DNA of 6,149 nucleotides from Candidatus Cloacimonadota bacterium (GTDB taxonomy: Bacteria > Cloacimonadota > Cloacimonadia > Cloacimonadales > TCS61), in assembly GCA_030592835.1 (NCBI GenBank), contig JAUVIJ010000124.1:1-6149 (forward strand), in the 5' to 3' direction. Under the pieces are notes generated by a model, which saw only the letters and a list, made by a program, of their open reading frames with translations, did no database searches and was not told the DNA's origin. Below are positions 1-6,077 of this stretch, piece by piece (the first letter of the stretch is position 1; the number at the start of each line of letters is the position of its first letter). The translations under genes were made by a program, and so were the position numbers.

Positions 1-96
1 GTAGCTAATTATACAGCTCCTGTTCGTTCCAGTACAATTCGCATCCAGAGTGATCTCCGTGGTAACAGTGCTCCTCTGGAATGGAGTTTTACAACA
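1..96 (+). repeat. Intragenic repeat, copy 1 (end of Fn3-like module) with 33-nt in-frame extra segment
   Basis: This encodes VANYTAPVR, then an 11-residue extra segment (bases 28-60, SSTIRIQSDLR), then GNSAPLEWSFTT. Without the extra segment it matches 595-657 at 57 of 63 positions, and all six differences are at third codon positions and silent. It is a recent duplication or gene-conversion tract between two Fn3-like modules. Confidence 0.85.
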
Positions 97-2373
97 GTAG
101 ATGAACCGATAGTATATTACACAATCAGTGGTATTGTAGGAGATGGTACACGAACACCGATGTCTGGTGTGCTTTTAACAGGAACTAATACCGATCCTTC
201 TACTTACACTACGACAGCCGATGGTATGTATTCCTTTCAGGTGGTAGAAAATACAGAAGTAACGATCGTACCCAGCAAAATAGGATACGATTTTACTCCG
301 GTTCAATTCTATGATGCAAACATTACTCAGGATTATCTTAATTATGATTTTGTAGGGACGGAATGGGATCCTCAACCTCCGACCAATGGTCAGCCAACCG
401 GTACGGATGTAGCCATCGATGTAGGGCAACTAAGCTGGGATGCACCCGGTGGGACAGTACCTGTTACTAATTATATTGTAACTTTATCGGAAAATCCTGA
501 TTACACTGATCCGATAATCGTTGCTGGAGTGACAACGGATCTTTTCTATTCTATAGATCCTCTTGGTTATGAAATAACTTACTATGCTATGGTCGTAGCT
601 AATTATACAGCACCTGTCCGTGGCAACAGTGCACCCCTGGAATGGAGTTTTACAACCGAAGCTTTTGTGAATTCTCCTCCTGTCGCCGAAGCCGGTGATA
701 GTCAGATTGTATTTGAAGGAGACCTTGTTCAATTGGATGGTAGTGGATCTTATGATCCTGATGAAGATGATTTGACCTACCTCTGGTCTGGTCCACCCGA
801 AATTGTATTCTCAGATGATACAATTATCGATCCGACCTTCATTGCTCCCGATGTACTGGCAGACACAGATTTCACTATCACTTTAACAGTCGATGATGGG
901 GAAGATAATGATGCGGATGATGTTATTATTACAGTTCTCTTTGTAAATCAACCTCCTGTAGCCGATGCTGGTGATAATCAGATTGTTAGCGAGGGTGATG
1001 AAGTCCAGCTTGATGGATCAGGTTCCTACGATCCCGATGGTTCCGAACTTTCATATTTCTGGATCGCACCTCAGGGAATCCAGCTTTCTGATCCCTACAG
1101 TGTTGATCCTTTCTTCACCGCGCCGGAAGTAGATTATGACATCGATCTTACCTTTACTCTTGAAGTGAATGATGGACAGAGTAGAGCAGTCGATGAAGAC
1201 ACTGTTATTATTACAGTTTTACAATATATAATTCCTAATCCGGTATGTGCCTTCAATCCTGTACCGGAAGATGGTGCAACAGGAGTTGAAACCGATGCCA
1301 TGGTAGGCTGGACCTATATCCATGATGAAGATTATACAGAACCATCAGGCTTCAGGATCTATATGGCTTATGATGAAGACCTGACCGATGCTTTCATTAC
1401 TTACATTGACTATGATGGGGAAGGGGAATATCTTATATCTAATCCCTTTGAATTTAATTACTACACCCAGTATTTCTGGAAGGTAGTACCGACTACGGAA
1501 GCCAGTCGTGGCGATGCCGAAGGCTGCCCCGTCTGGACATTCCTGACAGTAGAAATTCCTACTTTCACTGTAAGCGGTTACGTGGGAGTGGCTGCTGTTG
1601 TCGAACTTGCTGAAGGCATCTACAGTAATATCCATGGCGAATATGCTGTCGTCGTTGAATATGGTTCGAGCCTTTCCTTGACCCCGGTTCTGGTGGGTTA
1701 TGATTTCGTTCCGGAAAGTGTAACCTTCAACGATATCGATGAGGATATCATCCAGAACTTTATTGCTGAACTCTTGTGCCCCGAAGCCGCAACAGATGGT
1801 CTGCCAGTTGGTGAAGATGTGCCGGTGGATGTTGATGAAATATCCTGGATGGCTCCGGAAGAAGGTGTAGAACCTACCTTCTATTACTTGACTCTGTCTG
1901 ATCATGATAACTTTACCAACCCGATCCTTAATGAAGTTGAGGTTTATGACACGATGTATTCCCTGGCAGATATCTACCTTGATTATAGTACTTACTACTG
2001 GGTCAAAGTTGTCACCTGTTTCGAATCTCCTGAAACCGGAGAACAATGTAACGGTCCGGCTCTAGTCTGGAGCTTCTTAACTGAAGACTGGGTTGAAAAT
2101 GGTGACGATACTATCCCGCAGGTAACAGAACTCCTGGGTAATTATCCAAACCCATTCAATCCCGAAACAACGATATCCTTTACAGTTAAAGAAGGAGATA
2201 CTGCAAAACTGACTATCTTCAATCTTAAAGGACAGATCCTCTTCAATCAGGATTTCGGCTCGGGTAACCACGAATATGTCTGGACCCCACAAAAGATTGA
2301 AAGCGGTGTTTACTTCTATCAGTTGCACTCCAAGAATAGTGTTCAGATCAAGAAAATGTTGATGCTTAAATAA
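1..2373 (+). CDS. Secreted multi-domain protein (Fn3-like / carboxypeptidase-regulatory-like / PKD modules) with C-terminal type IX secretion sorting domain, 5' partial
   Basis: The frame is open from base 1 to the TAA at 2371-2373, so the true start lies left of the window; the in-frame ATG at 160 falls inside a domain and is not the start. The visible 790 residues (numbered from base 1) contain, in order: the end of an Fn3-like module (1-35, ending in WSFTT); a carboxypeptidase-regulatory-like beta-sandwich (about 38-121, 'DGMYSF'...'GYDFTP'); an Fn3-like module (122-220); two PKD domains (223-313 and 314-407, each with 'PPVA.AGD.QIV' and 'LDGSGSYDPD'); an Fn3/Ig-like module (412-518, ending WTFLT); a second carboxypeptidase-regulatory-like module (519-590, 'GYDFVP'); an Fn3-like module (591-695, ending WSFLT); and a Por/type IX sorting domain (about 708-790, 'GNYPNPFNPETTISF', 'GVYFYQL', basic end). 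By family knowledge the tail directs export through the type IX system and cell-surface attachment or release. No catalytic domain is visible; one may lie upstream. The passenger is very acidic. Adhesin or enzyme stalk are both possible; function unassigned. Confidence 0.93.
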   Translation, partial: VANYTAPVRSSTIRIQSDLRGNSAPLEWSFTTVDEPIVYYTISGIVGDGTRTPMSGVLLTGTNTDPSTYTTTADGMYSFQVVENTEVTIVPSKIGYDFTPVQFYDANITQDYLNYDFVGTEWDPQPPTNGQPTGTDVAIDVGQLSWDAPGGTVPVTNYIVTLSENPDYTDPIIVAGVTTDLFYSIDPLGYEITYYAMVVANYTAPVRGNSAPLEWSFTTEAFVNSPPVAEAGDSQIVFEGDLVQLDGSGSYDPDEDDLTYLWSGPPEIVFSDDTIIDPTFIAPDVLADTDFTITLTVDDGEDNDADDVIITVLFVNQPPVADAGDNQIVSEGDEVQLDGSGSYDPDGSELSYFWIAPQGIQLSDPYSVDPFFTAPEVDYDIDLTFTLEVNDGQSRAVDEDTVIITVLQYIIPNPVCAFNPVPEDGATGVETDAMVGWTYIHDEDYTEPSGFRIYMAYDEDLTDAFITYIDYDGEGEYLISNPFEFNYYTQYFWKVVPTTEASRGDAEGCPVWTFLTVEIPTFTVSGYVGVAAVVELAEGIYSNIHGEYAVVVEYGSSLSLTPVLVGYDFVPESVTFNDIDEDIIQNFIAELLCPEAATDGLPVGEDVPVDVDEISWMAPEEGVEPTFYYLTLSDHDNFTNPILNEVEVYDTMYSLADIYLDYSTYYWVKVVTCFESPETGEQCNGPALVWSFLTEDWVENGDDTIPQVTELLGNYPNPFNPETTISFTVKEGDTAKLTIFNLKGQILFNQDFGSGNHEYVWTPQKIESGVYFYQLHSKNSVQIKKMLMLK
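595..657 (+). repeat. Intragenic repeat, copy 2 (end of Fn3-like module), lacking the 33-nt segment
   Basis: This is the second copy of the VANYTAPVR-GNSAPLEWSFTT stretch. It is near-identical to 1-27 plus 61-96, with only synonymous third-position changes. The junction corresponding to the 33-nt segment of copy 1 falls after the Arg codon CGT, and the extra segment of copy 1 also ends in CGT. That is consistent with gain or loss by slippage between short direct repeats. Confidence 0.85.
667..1221 (+). repeat. Tandem pair of PKD domains within the secreted protein
   Basis: Two consecutive modules of about 90 residues (starting near 667 and 943) share the order PPVA-x-AGD-x-QIV, EGD-x-VQLDGSGSYDPD, a central Y-x-W, FxAP-E/D-V and a closing VIITVL strand. 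These are standard PKD signatures, normally extracellular beta-sandwich spacers or binding modules. The DNA is also clearly similar between copies, so the pair arose by tandem duplication and has since diverged more than the Fn3 repeat at 1-96/595-657. Confidence 0.85.
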
Positions 2374-2387
2374 ACGTTGCATAAGAA

Positions 2388-2421
2388 AAGGGGCTGATCG
2401 ATGATCAGCCCCTTATTTTTT
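2388..2421. terminator. Intrinsic terminator shared by convergent genes
   Basis: A perfect 12-bp stem (AAGGGGCTGATC, 2388-2399; partner 2403-2414) closes a 3-nt loop and is followed on the + strand by A then six T (2416-2421). It starts 14 nt after the stop of the secreted-protein gene. On the minus strand the same stem lies 15 nt after the EIIA stop and is followed by TTCTTAT, a weaker U-tract, so it probably serves both transcripts and is stronger for the + strand. Confidence 0.88.
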
Positions 2422-2429
2422 ATTTAACT

Positions 2430-3242
2430 TTATAAACCTTTACTATAGAATAAATCGAGTACAAGAATTCCAAGATCGGAATAATTGTCCAGATCTCCAA
2501 AGATATCCTCCAGGGCTTTTACAACTGCATTAATATAACCTTTGCTGATCCTCATCATAATAATCTTGCTGTAGAGACTTTTGTCACCGGTAAAATTGAA
2601 GAATCCCATGAACAAGGGGACTTTCGATATCAGGTTTTCCATTTGCTGGGTATCGATTATAGTGGATTCCTGAACACCGAACTCGATAAACACTTCTGTA
2701 ATATCCTGCATGATCTCTTCATTCTTCACGATAAGTAACATCAACTTATCTTCACCTTTTACTGAAATCGCAGTTTCACCACGAATCGTATTCCGTAAAA
2801 ATTCTTCGTAAAGTCCTATCTTACTGGTCGTCTTTATCAGAGTCTCAATAACACCAGGTTCTTTTAAAATCTGTGATACCTGGGCAAGCAACTGCAAGTG
2901 CCCCTTGCGATCGGTTTTGGGTCCGACTATTGTAACAAGAATTTTGACCTTCTTTTTGTCTAGAGCATCGAAATGGACACCCTTTTTGCTGACAACAATA
3001 CTGACGATGAAATCCTCAATATTTTCAAGTTGACAATGAGGTATGGCTATTCCTCTGCCAAAGCCGGTACTACCCATTTCTTCCCGCTGTTTTAGTGAAT
3101 CATAGACATTTTCGATAGATCCAGGATCAAAATGATTACCCTTAACGATAAGTTCAGCAAGTTTTTTAAGAGCATGATTCTTGTCAGAAGCTGTAAAATC
3201 TACTTCACAACATTCAAGTTTTACAACATCAGCGAGATCCAT
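2430..3242 (-). CDS. PTS EIIA-type (PtsN/fructose-mannitol class) regulatory protein with C-terminal PII-like domain
   Basis: This is a 270-residue soluble protein. Residues 1-155 are a PTS EIIA type-2 domain with the signature REEMGSTGFGRGIAIPH, in which His69 is the predicted phosphorylation site; the second conserved His lies in GHLQLLAQVSQIL (His115). Residues about 164-270 are not part of EIIA. They start with a hydrophobic strand (KLMLLIVK), then a helix (EEIMQDITEVFIEFGV), further strands, a second helix (INAVVKALEDIFG) and a last strand (LGILVLDLFY). This beta-alpha-beta-beta-alpha-beta order suggests a ferredoxin-like, PII-like domain (inference). The ATG at 3240-3242 is preceded by AAGGAG with 5-nt spacing, and the start overlaps the antiporter end by 14 nt. 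No EI, HPr or EIIB/C is nearby, so a regulatory role, plausibly on the antiporter, is more likely than sugar transport. An EIIA of an unlinked permease is the alternative. Confidence 0.9.
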   Translation of the reverse strand: MDLADVVKLECCEVDFTASDKNHALKKLAELIVKGNHFDPGSIENVYDSLKQREEMGSTGFGRGIAIPHCQLENIEDFIVSIVVSKKGVHFDALDKKKVKILVTIVGPKTDRKGHLQLLAQVSQILKEPGVIETLIKTTSKIGLYEEFLRNTIRGETAISVKGEDKLMLLIVKNEEIMQDITEVFIEFGVQESTIIDTQQMENLISKVPLFMGFFNFTGDKSLYSKIIMMRISKGYINAVVKALEDIFGDLDNYSDLGILVLDLFYSKGL

Positions 3243-4479
3243 TTCGACTCCTTTTCAGATTCTTAAGGATCGCCAGTTTTGATAGCGGTGGTCCTACAAG
3301 TTCATTGAAAAATACTGACATAAGTACTATATTTATCATCTTAGAGATTTCTTCCTGGATCTGCGGACTAGCATTAACAACCACTGAAGACGCCTGTACG
3401 AAAAGAACGAGCCCTATTGCTACTCCTGCCTGAGGCAGTAAGGCAAGACCCAGGTAATTTCTGATCTTAGGTTCCAGTTTATAAATAGCAGAAGGAAGAT
3501 ATATTCCGAAATATTTACCAAGAGCACGGGCAGAGATGAATATGATCCCTGCCAGGAGAACACTCGAATCACGGAATATCTCCAGACTGAGTTCAGCTCC
3601 TGCGATAGCAAAAAAGATTGCGTAGAGGGGAGAAGTAAGAGGTTCCAATGAAATAAGAATTCTCACATTTTTATTGTTTATATTTATGAGCAGCATTCCC
3701 ACGACCATATTTGCGATAAGTGGTGATAGTCCCAAGCTGATTGTTATTGAAGTCGTCAGAAATAATATTCCCAGGGTTATGATCTTGACCTCGTTGATGT
3801 TTCTCTTACGGGAAGCGCTGAAATGTATTAACAGACCGCCAGTTAGGCCGATCAGGATAGATATGAAGATCTCGGAAAACGCATGAATGACAGAATGTGA
3901 GATTTCGACATTAGTTCCTGCTATCATGGCAGCTGAAAGAGCAAATATGATCGAGAATACTATCACTGTTCCGGCATCATCCAGGGCAACTATTCCATAT
4001 AGATAATCTACGAATCGCCCCTTAGCCTTCAATTTTTCCACGATCACAACCGTCGCTGCCGGAGCTGTCGCTGCCGCAATCGCTCCCAACAAGATCGAGA
4101 TGTAAAGAGGAAGTCCAATTATTATAAGACCCAGAGAAACCAGAATAATAGTCAGGAACATCTGTACAAGGGTCAAAACTATGATCTTACTACCGTATAA
4201 CTTCAGTTTAAAGAAGGAAAATTCACCACCGATGATCACAGCAATAAAGGAAAGAGTGATCTCCGAAAGAAAATTCAGAATCTCCATGTTCTCATGCCGG
4301 ATCAACTTTAATCCCGAACCTCCGACTAAAATCCCTGCAAGAATATAACCGGTGATCGCAGGAAGTTTTATCTTTTCCGACAACTGACCGAAGATATACC
4401 CCATTATCAGCAGCAATCCGGCACTGAAAATGATATGATGAGCGAAATAATCCCTGATCAATCCGAGTATGTATATCAT
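3229..4479 (-). CDS. Cation:proton antiporter, CPA2 family (NapA/Kef-like membrane domain)
   Basis: This 416-residue protein is nearly all hydrophobic segments, about 11-13 predicted helices. Family motifs are visible: KLPAITGYILAGILVG (38-53), the TAPAAT stretch typical of the unwound helix (138-143), VALDDA with adjacent Asp167-Asp168, and ARALGKYFG with Arg318 and Lys322. The DD pair is the ion-binding motif of the electrogenic NapA-like group; Kef K+ effluxers usually carry QD here. So Na+(or K+)/2H+ exchange in the inner membrane is the best inference, ion unproven. The length equals the membrane domain alone: no C-terminal TrkA-N/RCK or other soluble domain is present, and the next gene, overlapping by 14 nt, supplies an EIIA/PII-like protein instead. 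The ATG at 4477-4479 has AGGAA 6 nt upstream. It lies 16 nt after the asparaginase stop, in the same operon. Confidence 0.92.
   Translation of the reverse strand: MIYILGLIRDYFAHHIIFSAGLLLIMGYIFGQLSEKIKLPAITGYILAGILVGGSGLKLIRHENMEILNFLSEITLSFIAVIIGGEFSFFKLKLYGSKIIVLTLVQMFLTIILVSLGLIIIGLPLYISILLGAIAAATAPAATVVIVEKLKAKGRFVDYLYGIVALDDAGTVIVFSIIFALSAAMIAGTNVEISHSVIHAFSEIFISILIGLTGGLLIHFSASRKRNINEVKIITLGILFLTTSITISLGLSPLIANMVVGMLLININNKNVRILISLEPLTSPLYAIFFAIAGAELSLEIFRDSSVLLAGIIFISARALGKYFGIYLPSAIYKLEPKIRNYLGLALLPQAGVAIGLVLFVQASSVVVNASPQIQEEISKMINIVLMSVFFNELVGPPLSKLAILKNLKRSRNGSR
3248..3253 (-). promoter_or_regulatory. Ribosome binding site of the EIIA gene inside the antiporter gene
   Basis: The minus strand reads AAGGAG, a near-consensus Shine-Dalgarno, 5 nt before the ATG at 3242. 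It lies in the last codons of the antiporter, whose stop is at 3229-3231, so terminating ribosomes pass over it. It fixes the EIIA start and supports translational coupling. Confidence 0.8.
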
Positions 4480-4485
4480 ATATTA

Positions 4486-4490
4486 TTCCT
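4486..4490 (-). promoter_or_regulatory. Ribosome binding site of the antiporter gene
   Basis: The minus strand reads AGGAA 6 nt before the ATG at 4479, within the 16-nt gap after the asparaginase stop codon. It supports this start and shows there is no room for a separate promoter between the two genes. Confidence 0.7.
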
Positions 4491-4495
4491 GTTTC

Positions 4496-5467
4496 TTAAT
4501 TATTGTCTCTGAGATAGTCTCTCACTTGAAGATGCTCTTTATACTTCCCGAAAAGGATCATAAGTTTAATTCTCATTTTTGTACCTTTAAGATCACCACC
4601 GAGAGAGACACCCATTTTTTCCAGGTATAAGCCGCCACCTTCATAACCATATTCCGCCAATACTCGACCTGTATAAGTACGGGAAGATAAAACAATAAGA
4701 ATATCCTTTGCCATCGCCTTTTCGATTGCCGGCAGGATCTTCGCCGGAACATTGCCCCTGCCGAATCCCTCCAATACGATTGCCCGGGCACCCTTCTCGA
4801 TCGATGTGAGAATGAATCTGTCGTCCATACCACTGACACACTTAATCAGGTCTATATTGGTATCGATCTCATTGGTGAAGATCTTCTCTTTGATATAGGA
4901 ATCCCTGTAATAGATCACCCTGTCCGGTTCCACTATACCGAGAAGACCATAGGCTGGGGTTATGAAAGAATCGGTTTTTCCTGAATCAGTTTTGACGACG
5001 TCACGTGCCGGGTTTATCGTATCATTCATCACCACGAGTACACCCTTGTTGACCGACACATCATCACTTGCTACCCGAACAGCACCAATGATGTTCCGGG
5101 GTCCATCAAGACCCAGCTCGGAATTACTGCGCATAGCAGCGGTGAAAACAATGGGTTTTTTGGAATTCACGGTAAGATCGAGAAAATAGGCGGTTTCCTC
5201 CAGGGTATCTGTCCCATGAGTGATCACGATCCCATCATAATCTTTTAGTTTTTCTTCTGCGACCCGGGATAACTTCAGCATCAATTCCGGGGTGACGTAA
5301 GGACTGGGTATATTAGAAAACTCGTAAAAATCAATACAGGCCAGCTCTCTTAAATGAGGAAACGATTGTAAGCCCTCTATGAACTCGTTATTGGGTATCA
5401 CACCAAAAGGACTGTTTCGCTTCATAGCGATCGTGCCCCCGGTAGTTATGATCAATATCTTCTTCAT
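4496..5467 (-). CDS. ansB: L-asparaginase (type II sequence class, apparently cytoplasmic)
   Basis: The 323-residue protein hydrolyses L-asparagine to L-aspartate and ammonia. Both catalytic signatures are intact: TTGGTIA near the N-terminus (nucleophile Thr12) and THGTDTLEET (Thr86, Asp87). Lys159 in ARDVVKTDSGKTDSF fits the catalytic Lys, and Ser55 in NIPSPYVTPE fits the substrate-binding Ser. Full-length for the family, which usually forms tetramers. The segments AAMR and DGPRN resemble type II (AnsB) enzymes rather than type I (AnsA, GSQIP-like), so the symbol is family level. Unlike classical periplasmic AnsB it has no signal peptide: the catalytic strand begins at residue 4, so it should act in the cytoplasm. 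The ATG at 5465-5467 has only a purine-rich upstream stretch (AAGAGAAAGAG), not a strong Shine-Dalgarno. It is the first gene of the operon, 16 nt before the antiporter. Some glutaminase activity is possible. Confidence 0.93.
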   Translation of the reverse strand: MKKILIITTGGTIAMKRNSPFGVIPNNEFIEGLQSFPHLRELACIDFYEFSNIPSPYVTPELMLKLSRVAEEKLKDYDGIVITHGTDTLEETAYFLDLTVNSKKPIVFTAAMRSNSELGLDGPRNIIGAVRVASDDVSVNKGVLVVMNDTINPARDVVKTDSGKTDSFITPAYGLLGIVEPDRVIYYRDSYIKEKIFTNEIDTNIDLIKCVSGMDDRFILTSIEKGARAIVLEGFGRGNVPAKILPAIEKAMAKDILIVLSSRTYTGRVLAEYGYEGGGLYLEKMGVSLGGDLKGTKMRIKLMILFGKYKEHLQVRDYLRDNN

Positions 5468-5490
5468 CTCTTTCTCTTTTCGCTTTGAAA

Positions 5491-5520
5491 ATTATAATAT
5501 TAACCTAATATTTCAGTCTA
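5491..5520 (-). promoter_or_regulatory. Predicted sigma-70-type promoter of the asparaginase-antiporter-EIIA operon
   Basis: On the minus strand a perfect TATAAT lies at 5496-5491. At 18-nt spacing upstream is TAGACT (5520-5515), matching TTGACA at 4 of 6 positions. Transcription would start near 5484, giving a leader of about 17 nt. The surroundings are AT-rich, so a chance -10 match is possible, but its placement is right for the whole operon. Confidence 0.55.
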
Positions 5521-5557
5521 AAATATATTGAATGATTTTATGTAAAGTTTATTCTTA

Positions 5558-5674
5558 TATGTTCATTTCTTTTGAATCGTCAAAAGAAACGAACCAAAGA
5601 ATCCGCCTTCGCAAAAGCTTCGGTGTGACAAGAAACTCCCAGCTAATGAAAATTACTAAAATCAGCTTCATTAA
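5558..5674 (+). repeat. Left copy of a degenerate inverted repeat of about 117 bp
   Basis: Read forward, this stretch matches the reverse complement of 5878-5995 in collinear blocks. They are TATGTTCATTTCTTTT (5558-5573 vs 5980-5995, 16 of 16), CGTCAAAA (5578-5585 vs 5964-5971), CTTCGGTGT (5618-5626 vs 5929-5937), GAAAATnACT (5648-5657 vs 5905-5914), AAATC (5659-5663 vs 5890-5894) and CATTAA (5669-5674 vs 5878-5883). Offsets from the outer end agree within about 9 nt throughout. Confidence 0.7.
5561..5594. repeat. Near-perfect hairpin at the outer end of the left inverted repeat
   Basis: GTTCATTTCTTTTGA (5561-5575) and TCAAAAGAAACGAAC (5580-5594) form a 15-bp stem with one mismatch around the loop ATCG. 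There is no T-run after it on the + strand; on the minus strand a short AT-rich stretch follows. It does not look like a standard terminator for either neighbour. Confidence 0.75.
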
Positions 5675-5877
5675 TACTAAAAGATATTAACTCACCTCGT
5701 TTTAGTAAACGGGATTCAAACAGAATATCTTTCTTAACGTATTACTTTGCCGATTTCATGACGTAATTTTCATGATGCTGTATAAATTGAAATAATAATA
5801 TTTTACAAAAATGGATTCCTTAATTTATTTAAAGAGAAAAACGTTGAAAAGAAACAGAGTATTTACCTGCTGTGTTG

Positions 5878-5995
5878 TTAATGAAAGAGGATTTGTCCCT
5901 CCGAAGTTATTTTCGTAGGCAGATTAATACACCGAAGATTTATTGAAGAAAAATGTATCCCGGTTTTGACGGGCAAGCTAAAAGAAATGAACATA
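5878..5995 (-). repeat. Right copy of the degenerate inverted repeat of about 117 bp
   Basis: This is the partner of 5558-5674 in opposite orientation, with the shared blocks listed there. The outer 16 bp are identical, but the second arm of the terminal hairpin has decayed: only TCAAAA remains of it (inverse at 5964-5969). The hairpin is therefore intact only in the left copy. A minor hairpin, CCTCCGAA/TTCGTAGG with one mismatch, lies at 5898-5919. Confidence 0.7.
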
Positions 5996-6077
5996 ACAAA
6001 TTAAGATTATTATATCAAACAATTATAAGCGTCAAAACTCCGATTATCAACTGAAAAATATAAGGATCACTTTTGAC

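Noticed and set aside
160..162. ATG at 160 as the start of the secreted protein
   Set aside because: The frame is open to base 1, with conserved Fn3 sequence upstream and no signal peptide after this ATG; the gene is simply cut by the window.
1345..2046. A 233-codon open frame on the minus strand opposite the secreted-protein gene
   Set aside because: It is a shadow of the acidic repeat-rich coding strand: no recognisable domain or plausible ribosome binding site, and the + frame has clear PKD, Fn3 and sorting motifs throughout.
4573..4841. Two overlapping minus-strand open frames (4573-4839 and 4641-4841) within the asparaginase
   Set aside because: They are other-frame shadows of a gene whose catalytic motifs and full length are intact; the translations are low-complexity and unlike any family I know.
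4962..5189. A 75-codon + strand open frame opposite the asparaginase
   Set aside because: It is antisense to the conserved catalytic region, with no ribosome binding site or recognisable domain.
5561..5707. CRISPR array or leader, because short motifs recur at 21-25 nt spacing
   Set aside because: The repeats are only 8 bp, occur in mixed orientation and are too few; there are no unique spacers of regular length and no cas genes in the window.
5558..5995. Target-site duplication expected at the ends of a transposable element
   Set aside because: The flanks (ATTCTTA on the left, ACAAATTA on the right) do not give a convincing direct repeat, so transposition is not demonstrated.
5881..6054. 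Mini-frames of 21 codons (5881-5946) and 33 codons (5953-6054), plus a 14-codon one at 5646-5690
   Set aside because: There is no Shine-Dalgarno sequence, and they lie within or run out of the inverted-repeat arms. The KRNE stretch in the second comes from the repeat motif AAAAGAAATGAAC, so they are better explained by the repeat than as genes.
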